5,329 nt of DNA from Cyclobacteriaceae bacterium (GTDB lineage: Bacteria; Bacteroidota; Bacteroidia; Cytophagales; Cyclobacteriaceae). The notes beneath the pieces were generated by a model. That model worked only from the letters and a program-made list of their open reading frames with translations. It made no database searches and had not been told where the DNA came from. The translations under genes were made by a program, and so were the position numbers. Position 1 is the first letter of the stretch; every line of letters begins with the position of its first letter. The stretch is taken from the NCBI GenBank assembly GCA_025455225.1, contig JALOMY010000216.1, forward strand, positions 1-5,329. The letters are read 5' to 3'. Shown here piece after piece: positions 1-5,329 of the stretch.

Positions 1-2174
1 AGCCGGTTAAACTGGGCATGAACCGGTGCGCACGACTGCTTCGAAAAATAATAACCACTATTGGGTAACAGATACCAATCGTAAATCTGCCAGATTACAC
101 TCGGAAAGGCCGGGTTAAGTTTCCATAACATCACGCCACCGGTTTCATTGAGCTTCGATTGAGGCGCCTCAAATATTCCCTGGTAACCCATGGCGTTCAT
201 CAACTGCATCTTATCTGAAAATTCCTCCATGGTTTTTGGCTCACCGTACCGCTTAACCATTTCCTTGTAATAAAGATCATATCGGCCATTGCCGGTAGCT
301 GCATCGTGATATCCCCAGGTATCATTGAATGGGAACGGAGCCTTTTTATCCCACACCAGGTTTGGAATAATTTTGGGTAACGTAGTATAGGGAGGTTGCG
401 AAGGTATTCCGGTTTCATCTTTAAATACCCAGTCTGTTGCTTTCTCCGTCAGGTCGTAATAAACTTTCGGATCCTGCCAGGTGTACGGTCCGCCACTGTA
501 TACTCCGGAGGGTTGTTCATCCGGCCATGAGCCCGCCCATCCTTCCGGAAGTTTGGCGAAACCCGATGAGCTGGGAATAAACGGTCTTGTACCGTCAATT
601 GCAATCACACTGTCGCGCATGGCATCATACAATTCCTTGCGGGCATGACCTTCGTTGCCGCCCGTCCACAACAACAAACTCGCATGATGCCTTATGCGAT
701 AGATGGTACTGGTCACATTCTTTACAAATACATTTCCTTCTAAAGGCCAGTCGGGTGAGCCTTTGAATTCACCTTGCGTATCACCGGTTACCCAGAAATC
801 GCTCCAAACCAGTAAACCCAGATGGTCGCACAAATCAAAAAAGAGACCGGATGGTGTTACACCGCCCCCCCAAATCCGCACCAGGTTCATGTTTGCATTC
901 TTCACCAGTTGTAACTCGCGGGCAATGCGAAGTGAATCATTCTGCAACATCATGTCGGGCACCCATGCTCCTCCAACGAGGTGGATGCGTTTACCGTTGA
1001 CAAAGAAATCCCTTCGTATGGAGTTACTGGTATGCGCGGCAAAGGTTGTCACGGTACGGATACCCAGCAGAGTCGTTTTCGTATCGCTGATATTTCCTGC
1101 CTGTTCAAGTTGCATCGTAACACGATAAAGATTGGGCTTGCCGTAATTCATTGGCCACCACAAGGCCGGTTGTTGAATCTGTAATTCCCTGACCTGCTCC
1201 GGAGTTAACCGGATTTTTGTGATGCGATTGGCGCTTACTGTAACCGGATGGATAAAGGAAACTGTTCTTCCCTGGAAATTCTCCGGCTGAAGATTTACCC
1301 GTAATGATGCTTGTTGGGTTGATCCTGTAAGATTTTCAACTGCAACATTTAGGGTTAGATTGGCAATTGTAGTATCCGGTATATTCAGTTGAGTACTGAT
1401 TGCAGGATACATCAACTTCAAGCCTCCGGTGGTTCGCAGATAAACCGGTTGCCAGATGCCCATGTTCCGATCGCGTACAGGAGGCATCCAATCCCAACCT
1501 ACCGAACAAAGCATGGTAACGTTTTTACCGATATCGCCTGTTGGTCCCCCATTCGGATAAAAATCATCGAAGATCTTTAATTGTTCCTGCGATGGTAAAC
1601 CCGGGTAATCCAGTGGATAAATCTTAACGGCTAAGCCATTCAATTGGCCGGGTTTAATAAACTTCGTTATTTCGAACTCATATTCAGCAAACATGCCCAC
1701 CATCTGGGTTGAGTCGGCTACGAGGTTTCCGTTTAACCAGACTTCCGCCCTGTAATTAATCCCCTTGAATACGAGATGAAAATGTTTTCCGGATGAAGAA
1801 GCAACCTGGAATGTTGTCCGGAACCAATACGGTTTCTTCCAGGGATTGCCCTCGCCCGGCAAGTGACTGAATTGTTCGAGGTTGTATTGTTTATTGAACT
1901 CATCCGATGCATCCGGAATCAGCATGTTGTTCATACCTTCATACGGATTGGGATATATTTTATTTGCAACCAGTCCGCTCAAGACCGTTGAAGGAACTTT
2001 AACCGGTAACCAATAAACCGGTGATTGATACGCAGGATCCGATAACCGATCGCCATCTTCGGCTACTACGGCACTGGACTGCAATTGAAAATCACGAAGG
2101 GTTTGCTGGGTGACGGGTTGTGTAAAGGTGGGCAGAACGGAAAACACCATCATCAGCGTGATGAAAATTTTCAT
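1..2174 (-). CDS. Secreted glycoside hydrolase family 2, exo-beta-D-glucosaminidase / endo-beta-mannosidase clade (C-terminus cut by window edge)
   Basis: The reading frame is open from an ATG at 2174 to the left edge, giving 724 codons without a stop, so the C-terminal part (perhaps 130-180 residues, judging by family length) lies outside. This is the only ATG after the in-frame stop at 2217-2219. Residues 1-18 form a signal peptide (K2, then a hydrophobic IFITLMMVFSVL run), with no lipobox Cys and a poor AxA site, so the enzyme is probably periplasmic. The domain order fits GH2: a jelly-roll (about 30-240, with NYRAEVWLNG), an Ig-like sandwich (about 250-385), then a TIM barrel from about 389 (FFVNGKRIHL, VRIWGGG). 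GWDWMPP at 226-232, FWVTGD and WTGGNE are hallmarks, as I recall them, of the CsxA-type exo-glucosaminidase and plant endo-beta-mannosidase clade. Predicted acid/base is E508 (GGNE) and nucleophile E587 (KDETG), 79 residues apart, as expected for a retaining enzyme. GH2 and clade are confident; the substrate (chitosan oligomers or mannosyl N-glycans) is not. Confidence 0.93.
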   Translation of the reverse strand, partial: MKIFITLMMVFSVLPTFTQPVTQQTLRDFQLQSSAVVAEDGDRLSDPAYQSPVYWLPVKVPSTVLSGLVANKIYPNPYEGMNNMLIPDASDEFNKQYNLEQFSHLPGEGNPWKKPYWFRTTFQVASSSGKHFHLVFKGINYRAEVWLNGNLVADSTQMVGMFAEYEFEITKFIKPGQLNGLAVKIYPLDYPGLPSQEQLKIFDDFYPNGGPTGDIGKNVTMLCSVGWDWMPPVRDRNMGIWQPVYLRTTGGLKLMYPAISTQLNIPDTTIANLTLNVAVENLTGSTQQASLRVNLQPENFQGRTVSFIHPVTVSANRITKIRLTPEQVRELQIQQPALWWPMNYGKPNLYRVTMQLEQAGNISDTKTTLLGIRTVTTFAAHTSNSIRRDFFVNGKRIHLVGGAWVPDMMLQNDSLRIARELQLVKNANMNLVRIWGGGVTPSGLFFDLCDHLGLLVWSDFWVTGDTQGEFKGSPDWPLEGNVFVKNVTSTIYRIRHHASLLLWTGGNEGHARKELYDAMRDSVIAIDGTRPFIPSSSGFAKLPEGWAGSWPDEQPSGVYSGGPYTWQDPKVYYDLTEKATDWVFKDETGIPSQPPYTTLPKIIPNLVWDKKAPFPFNDTWGYHDAATGNGRYDLYYKEMVKRYGEPKTMEEFSDKMQLMNAMGYQGIFEAPQSKLNETGGVMLWKLNPAFPSVIWQIYDWYLLPNSGYYFSKQSCAPVHAQFNR

Positions 2175-2184
2175 ATTCAATGAA

Positions 2185-2200
2185 GAGTTTAAATGAACTC
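2185..2200 (-). repeat. Small hairpin in the GH2 leader
   Basis: Arms gagttt and gaactc flank a 4-base loop (five Watson-Crick pairs plus one G-T wobble). It lies 11 bases upstream of the GH2 start codon. No T-run follows in the minus direction, so it does not look like an intrinsic terminator for the operon upstream. A second AT-rich 5-bp pairing (ttcat/atgaa, 2170-2184) covers the start codon itself. Both may be chance. Confidence 0.25.
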
Positions 2201-2201
2201 T

Positions 2202-2209
2202 CAAAAGTG
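2202..2209 (-). promoter_or_regulatory. Possible -7 box for the GH2 gene
   Basis: Read on the minus strand, CACTTTTG matches the Bacteroidota -7 consensus TAnnTTTG at five of the six defined bases, including the whole TTTG. It lies about 28 bases upstream of the GH2 ATG inside the 89-base gap. No TTG element is seen at the expected -33 distance. It is a weak candidate that would allow transcription of GH2 independently of the SDR operon. Confidence 0.2.
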
Positions 2210-2263
2210 TGTTCCATCACCTTAATTTGCGATGACTTAAATCAGCATGATCAACGCATTTTG

Positions 2264-3076
2264 TCATGCAGTGGCTGTCTGCTCCTTCTTCTCCAGTTGC
2301 TTCATGGAATTCATGATGAGCATTTTGCTTATGCCCGAAGGAATCGCAGATGATACACGATGCAGTACACGATTTATTCGTCCGGGGATAATGATTTCCT
2401 TCCTTTTCAAAGCCTGGTCTATCGCCAGTTTAGCTACTTGCCGTGGATGTACCATCATCTTCTGTGAAAACCAGTTCAGCTGGCGGTGCAGGATGTAGTT
2501 GTTGATGTTCGTGGTCATCGGACCTGGACACAGCACACTGACATGAATACCATGCCGGTTAACCTCCATGTTCAACGCCAGGGAATATTGCCGCACAAAC
2601 CCTTTCGAGGCAGAATAACATGTCTTTCTCGGCAAGGTGTAAAATCCACCGAGGCTGCTCACATTAATGATATGCGATTTCTTCTGCTTTTTCAGTTCGG
2701 GCAGCAGGGCGCTGGTCAGCGACACATATGATATGCAGTTGACCTCAATCATCTTGCGCATGTAGTCGCTGCTGGTGTTTTCAAAAAATTCATTCTGACT
2801 CAGTCCGGCATTATTCACGAGCAAACCCACCTGCAATCCTTCGTCTATTATTTTCTTTACTACTTGTGCAGGTGCTTCCGGTGTGGTAAGGTCAATACCT
2901 AACGATTTGACCTGCACCGGATAGTTTTCCTGAAGAAATTGTTCCAGCTTTTCCGGATTCGCTGCAGGCAGATCCACCAACAAAAGATTATATCCTCGTT
3001 CAGCGCATTCCAGCGCGAAGGAAGTGCCTAATCCTCCACAGGCACCAGTGATAATGGCATATGTATTATTTCCCAT
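2264..3076 (-). CDS. Classical short-chain dehydrogenase/reductase, DltE/COG0300-like
   Basis: This is a 270-residue Rossmann-fold oxidoreductase, the usual length for classical SDRs, that should interconvert a hydroxyl and a carbonyl group in the cytoplasm. The nucleotide-binding motif TGACGGLG lies at 10-17, D62 follows the beta-3 strand, and NNAG is at 88-91. The catalytic tetrad is complete: N113, S141, Y154 and K158 (YSASK), with the PG motif at 184-185. D35 ends beta strand 2 (LLLVD), and no basic residue precedes the second Gly of the glycine motif, which by family rules favours NAD(H) over NADP(H). The C-terminal part (IIIPGRINRVLHRV, then a mixed hydrophobic/basic stretch to about 258) resembles the tail of COG0300 proteins and may touch the membrane. 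The ATG overlaps the end of the epimerase-like gene upstream by 11 bases, implying co-transcription and probable translational coupling. The substrate cannot be told from sequence. Confidence 0.93.
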   Translation of the reverse strand: MGNNTYAIITGACGGLGTSFALECAERGYNLLLVDLPAANPEKLEQFLQENYPVQVKSLGIDLTTPEAPAQVVKKIIDEGLQVGLLVNNAGLSQNEFFENTSSDYMRKMIEVNCISYVSLTSALLPELKKQKKSHIINVSSLGGFYTLPRKTCYSASKGFVRQYSLALNMEVNRHGIHVSVLCPGPMTTNINNYILHRQLNWFSQKMMVHPRQVAKLAIDQALKRKEIIIPGRINRVLHRVSSAIPSGISKMLIMNSMKQLEKKEQTATA

Positions 3077-4067
3077 GGCTATATCCGTTATGTCCGTTAG
3101 ATCCGTTTAAAGATTGAATAGTTTTACGCAGGCCTTCAGCCAGCGGTGTTACGCGATACCCCAGCTCATTCACTGCCTTATCAACTGACAGCAAGCGATT
3201 GGAATACAATTTGCCAACCATCGAACTGGTAACGAAAGGCGCACGTCCAGAAAGGTTGGTGATCATTTCGGATGCGGAAGCTACGGCATTCATGACCCCG
3301 CGTGGCATACCGAATGCTTTTCGGTTAAGTTTCAGTTCTTCTTCGAGTATTTTGTAAAAACTGTTGTAGCTGTGATTCTCGCCTCCGAGAATATACCGCT
3401 CACCGGGTTTTCCCTTTTCCATTGCCAGGATATGTCCTTCTACCACATCATCAATAAACGCATAGTTGGCTTCATAGGAACCATCACCAGGCACAAAGTA
3501 AAAGCCGCGCTTCAGGTAACCTTTCACCAGGTTGTTTACCGGGTTGTTGCCCACCATACTCGGACCATATACTCGGGGCGGGTTAACCACAACAGTTTCA
3601 AATCCCGGCCGGGAGGCTTTCAACACCAGTTGCTCGGCAACGAATTTGGAAGCGGAATAGTCATCATCATAGGGCTCCAGCAAGGGATCGTTTTCGCGAA
3701 TTGGAGTCTTGATGGAATAACTGATGACTGAAGCGGTTGATGTAAAGACCGATCGTGTAACACCGGCTTGTTGGGCTGCTCGCAGCAATCGCTCGGTAGC
3801 TTCAACGTTAGAAGCAAAGAAAGCATTCTTATCCGGATGCCACATGCGCGCAAGTCCGGCCATATGGTATACCTTCATACATCCTTGCACCAGTTGTACA
3901 ATTGATTCCTCATTATCCAATGAACCCTTCACCCATCGAAGGGAAGGGTGCTCGATAGCAGGATGCTCTGTTCGATACAGGGCCACAACCGTATCCCCTT
4001 TTTCGAGCAGGCGCTGTACAAGACGGGAACCGATATAGCCGGTTCCTCCGGTAACAAAAACGTTCAT
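3066..4067 (-). CDS. Extended SDR: NAD(P)-dependent epimerase/dehydratase family (COG0451)
   Basis: This 333-residue protein has the extended-SDR layout and length. The glycine motif TGGTGYIG is at 6-13 directly after beta strand 1, HMAG is at 68-71, and the active site has S113 (TSTAS region) with Y137 and K141 (YSASK). NPPRVYGP at 162-169 matches the conserved RP-x-x-YGP-type loop seen in the family. R32 just after beta strand 2 (VVALYR) points to NADP(H), as in dihydroflavonol-reductase and 3-beta-hydroxysteroid-dehydrogenase-like members. The overall look is closer to these reductases and to HpnA/OleD-type proteins than to a strict sugar-nucleotide epimerase, but the reaction is not determined. 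The start ATG overlaps the stop codon of the CPBP gene in an ATGA arrangement (4064-4067), and its own end overlaps the SDR start by 11 bases, so it is the middle gene of a tight operon. The last 13 residues are a low-complexity tail with three NGx repeats. Confidence 0.93.
   Translation of the reverse strand: MNVFVTGGTGYIGSRLVQRLLEKGDTVVALYRTEHPAIEHPSLRWVKGSLDNEESIVQLVQGCMKVYHMAGLARMWHPDKNAFFASNVEATERLLRAAQQAGVTRSVFTSTASVISYSIKTPIRENDPLLEPYDDDYSASKFVAEQLVLKASRPGFETVVVNPPRVYGPSMVGNNPVNNLVKGYLKRGFYFVPGDGSYEANYAFIDDVVEGHILAMEKGKPGERYILGGENHSYNSFYKILEEELKLNRKAFGMPRGVMNAVASASEMITNLSGRAPFVTSSMVGKLYSNRLLSVDKAVNELGYRVTPLAEGLRKTIQSLNGSNGHNGYSHGK
3082..3108 (-). repeat. Three tandem 9-base units coding NGx-NGx-NGx
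   Basis: Three near-identical 9-mers (tatccgtta, tgtccgtta, gatccgttt on the plus strand) lie in frame within the last codons of the epimerase-like gene. They encode NGS, NGH and NGY, just before the terminal SHGK and the SDR start codon. The core tccgtt is perfect in all three. The tail lies outside the Rossmann fold, so copy number could vary without damage. Confidence 0.75.
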
Positions 4068-4765
4068 AGTAAAACAGGTTTAGTTCGTTGTGTAATCAAA
4101 GCTGATAATTCAAAGCCCAGTGCCAGCACCAGGTGGATGATTAATGCAAACCAGATATGCCCGGTATAATAAGTCATGCCCACCAACAGTAATCCGAACG
4201 GCACCGATAACAAGACCTGCTGAATGTTCTTGACAATATGAACACCCGCGTAGAGGGCAACATTAAAAATAACTACACCGGCCAATGGCGCTTCTTTAAA
4301 CGTCAGCGAAAGCAATACACCCCGGAAATAGAATTCATATAACACCAGGTAAACAATCCAGACAATGGAAAAGGATATGAGGCGAACATTTGTCGGTTCA
4401 GAATATTTTACCTGTGGCCTGTTCGCTGATGTCTTACCGGCCAGTCTGTAAATAGCGAAAACCAACACGGCACTTCCGGTCAGCACAGCAATTCCATCGC
4501 GCAGGTTCATCGGAAACTGTTCCGTAATTAGCGACACCGTTTCATCCGAATGGCGCGTTCCCAACCAGGTAAAAAACAAGATAAAAACGAGGATTCCGGC
4601 TATCCTCTGATAATGCTCCTTGAGCCACACGTCCATGGGTTGGTGCTTCAGGTAATATTGCAAAGTGAACCCTACGATGACCAGTAACACAGCAGGCCAT
4701 ATATAGATAATATCAGTGACAAGCCAGTTTAATGAAGCAAAAAAATTGGTCTCAAACAATCTCAT
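4064..4765 (-). CDS. CPBP-family (CAAX/Rce1-like) intramembrane protein with altered catalytic motifs
   Basis: This is a 233-residue hydrophobic protein with about seven predicted membrane segments (roughly 18-39, 54-70, 91-109, 128-144, 161-177, 182-201 and 203-225). The C-terminal half carries the CPBP (PF02517) signature: YEFYFRG at 143-149, H176 in YAGVHI, and H211 in IWFALIIH. Relative to the canonical EExxxR, FxxxH and HxxxN/D motifs, the first Glu is Tyr (Y143), the Phe is Tyr (Y172) and the final Asn/Asp is Ala (A215), while E144, R148, H176 and H211 are kept. Protease activity is therefore uncertain. A longer frame reaches a TTG at 4813; I chose the ATG at 4765 because the extra 16 residues have no start better than TTG and overlap a candidate promoter. 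The gene heads a three-gene operon and its stop overlaps the next start (ATGA). Family members include prenyl-protein and bacteriocin-immunity-type proteases; the target here is unknown. Confidence 0.85.
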   Translation of the reverse strand: MRLFETNFFASLNWLVTDIIYIWPAVLLVIVGFTLQYYLKHQPMDVWLKEHYQRIAGILVFILFFTWLGTRHSDETVSLITEQFPMNLRDGIAVLTGSAVLVFAIYRLAGKTSANRPQVKYSEPTNVRLISFSIVWIVYLVLYEFYFRGVLLSLTFKEAPLAGVVIFNVALYAGVHIVKNIQQVLLSVPFGLLLVGMTYYTGHIWFALIIHLVLALGFELSALITQRTKPVLL

Positions 4766-4779
4766 AAAATAGAATAGCA

Positions 4780-4813
4780 GAAATATAACTCCAACACAAT
4801 CATTTAAAACCAA
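4780..4813 (-). promoter_or_regulatory. Candidate promoter of the CPBP-SDR operon
   Basis: On the minus strand, TATATTTC (4787-4780) matches the Bacteroidota -7 box TAnnTTTG in five of six defined bases, and a TTG (4813-4811) sits 23 bases upstream, at the long end of the accepted -33 spacing. Transcription would begin near 4775, about 10 bases before the ATG at 4765. This fits the shorter protein start and would exclude the TTG start at 4813. AT-rich chance matches are common. Confidence 0.3.
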
Positions 4814-4840
4814 TATGGGATCGCTGTAACCAGAAAATAC

Positions 4841-4851
4841 ATGATAATCAT
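4841..4851. promoter_or_regulatory. Perfect 11-base palindrome identical to the Fur-box core
   Basis: ATGATAATCAT is a perfect inverted repeat of 5-base arms around a central A. It equals positions 5-15 of the classical 19-base Fur consensus, but the flanking four bases on each side match almost nowhere (about 12 of 19 overall). It lies about 75 bases upstream of the CPBP ATG. Binding by Fur or another dimeric regulator is inference. Confidence 0.35.
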
Positions 4852-4949
4852 CAGGGCTTTCTTAACGACAAGATGTTGAAAGTTCTCGTACCAAACAAAA
4901 ACTTTTGCAGTCGATTACAACGCAAGAATCGGATGCTCAGGTTGATACA

Positions 4950-4977
4950 AAATGGTCCCAGTTTCTAAATACCATTT
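4950..4977. repeat. Inverted repeat aaatggt...accattt
   Basis: Perfect 7-base arms (4950-4956 and 4971-4977) are separated by 14 bases. There is no T-run, so it is not a terminator. It could be a regulator half-site pair or chance. Confidence 0.3.
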
Positions 4978-5059
4978 ACATGGATCAGGAAAAATTCAGC
5001 TGAGGTCGACATCCCCTTCTGCAAACCACAATAATTCTCAATTGGTATGACGGATATCA

Positions 5060-5090
5060 TTGAACCGGATACCGATTTATGATACCTTTT
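5060..5090 (+). promoter_or_regulatory. Candidate promoter of the lipoprotein gene
   Basis: TTG at 5060-5062 and TACCTTTT at 5083-5090 (five of six defined bases of TAnnTTTG, followed by TG) are 20 bases apart, within the usual Bacteroidota -33/-7 spacing. The start would be near 5096, leaving a leader of about 85 bases. A second -7-like box, TAACTTTA at 5162-5169, lies too close to the ATG and lacks a -33 partner. Confidence 0.3.
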
Positions 5091-5180
5091 TGACCTACGA
5101 AAAAGTCCATCCATTCGGTTACACCTTATCCTGTGGAATCATGCCATCACCACAAGAAATATAACTTTATCCCTGCAACT

Positions 5181-5329
5181 ATGAAAACAGCACACTTCCT
5201 CTTTCTTGCACAAACACTTTTTTTAGCCTTTCTAGCATGTGCACCACGTGAACAGACTTTGCCAGAAGAATCGTCCACTTCATACCAGCCAGGCAACAAG
5301 AAAGTCATTCCCTATATCACTGCAGATTC
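5181..5329 (+). CDS. Lipoprotein of unknown function (N-terminus only, runs off right edge)
   Basis: The frame is open from the ATG at 5181 to the window end, 49 full codons with no stop; the nearest upstream in-frame stop is at 5091-5093 and only a GTG (5133) precedes the ATG. Residues 1-20 form a lipoprotein signal peptide: K2, a hydrophobic core from about 6 to 19, and LAFLAC ending in Cys20, which would be lipidated by signal peptidase II processing (the -3 position is Phe instead of Leu, a mild deviation). The following residues (APREQTLPEESS and on) are a polar linker without a clear acidic export signal directly after the Cys, so surface display is not predicted. The mature domain just begins with NKKVIPYITAD. 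A short beta strand in this position occurs at the start of GH18-like and other TIM-barrel hydrolases, but too little is visible to assign a family. It is transcribed divergently from the SDR operon. Confidence 0.8.
   Translation, partial: MKTAHFLFLAQTLFLAFLACAPREQTLPEESSTSYQPGNKKVIPYITAD

Larger units (their letters stand above)
4766..5180. other. Gene-free divergent intergenic region (415 bases)
   Basis: This stretch separates the leftward operon from the rightward lipoprotein gene and should hold the promoters for both. No convincing coding frame is present; the longest ATG frame I noted is 11 codons (5047-5082). Candidate promoter boxes for each direction, an 11-base palindrome and a 7-base inverted repeat are listed separately. 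No tRNA, rRNA or intrinsic terminator was recognised. Confidence 0.7.

Noticed and set aside
200..418. Minus-strand open frame of 72 codons
   Set aside because: It is an alternate frame inside the GH2 coding region, which stays open and motif-rich across the same bases.
703..1128. Plus-strand open frame of 141 codons
   Set aside because: It lies antisense inside the GH2 gene, has no recognisable motifs and a low-complexity composition typical of shadow frames.
2247..2731. Plus-strand open frames antisense to the SDR gene
   Set aside because: The SDR has its full catalytic set in the minus frame; these frames are shadows.
3372..4169. Several open frames on the plus strand (and one at 3620-3853 on the minus strand)
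   Set aside because: All overlap the well-supported epimerase-like and CPBP genes in other frames and show no family features.
4766..4813. Sixteen-residue N-terminal extension of the CPBP protein from a TTG codon
   Set aside because: It has only a TTG start, adds an odd hydrophobic run with a Cys before the natural ATG, and overlaps the best promoter candidate for the operon.
5047..5082. An 11-codon ATG frame upstream of the lipoprotein gene
   Set aside because: It is too short to support and would lie upstream of the candidate transcription start, so it is probably not in the leader.
5086..5105. Inverted repeat cttttt / aaaaag as a possible terminator
   Set aside because: The stem is nearly all A-T, has no GC-rich part, and overlaps the candidate promoter of the plus-strand gene.
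1..5329. A defence system, mobile element, CRISPR array or other clearly new multi-gene system
   Set aside because: No transposase, integrase, nuclease, toxin-antitoxin pair or regular repeat array is visible; all four complete or near-complete genes fall in known enzyme or membrane-protein families.

Overview
The window looks like a piece of a Bacteroidota chromosome (Cytophagales or Chitinophagales-like; this is inference). The grounds are moderate GC, weak or absent Shine-Dalgarno sequences, candidate promoter boxes of the TAnnTTTG type, a secreted glycoside hydrolase, and a lipoprotein with a short N-terminal signal. No RNA gene, mobile element, CRISPR array or origin was seen.

Layout. 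Four genes run leftward on the minus strand. In transcription order they are a CPBP/CAAX-type membrane protein (4765 to 4064), an extended SDR of the NAD(P)-dependent epimerase/dehydratase type (4067 to 3066), a classical SDR of the DltE/COG0300 type (3076 to 2264), and, after an 89-base gap, a secreted family 2 glycoside hydrolase (2174 leftward, running off the left edge). The first three are packed with overlaps of 4 and 11 bases and almost certainly form one operon. The hydrolase may be read through from it or have its own promoter. A gene-free stretch of 415 bases (4766-5180) separates this block from a divergent plus-strand gene at 5181, of which only the lipoprotein signal peptide and about 30 further residues lie in the window.

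How the genes may work together. The two dehydrogenases appear to prefer different cofactors: the SDR has an Asp at the end of beta strand 2, suggesting NAD(H), and the epimerase-like protein has an Arg there, suggesting NADP(H). They could act in sequence on a hydroxyl/keto substrate, with the membrane protein tied to the same process, but the substrate cannot be read from sequence. The GH2 enzyme belongs by its motifs to the exo-beta-D-glucosaminidase / endo-beta-mannosidase clade and probably trims a beta-linked amino sugar or mannose glycan in the periplasm. Its link to the SDR operon is positional only.

The window is mostly ordinary accessory metabolism. The points most worth a second look are the altered catalytic motifs of the CPBP protein, the SDR pair with opposite predicted cofactors, a palindrome identical to the Fur-box core in the divergent intergenic region, and the uncertain substrate of the GH2 enzyme.
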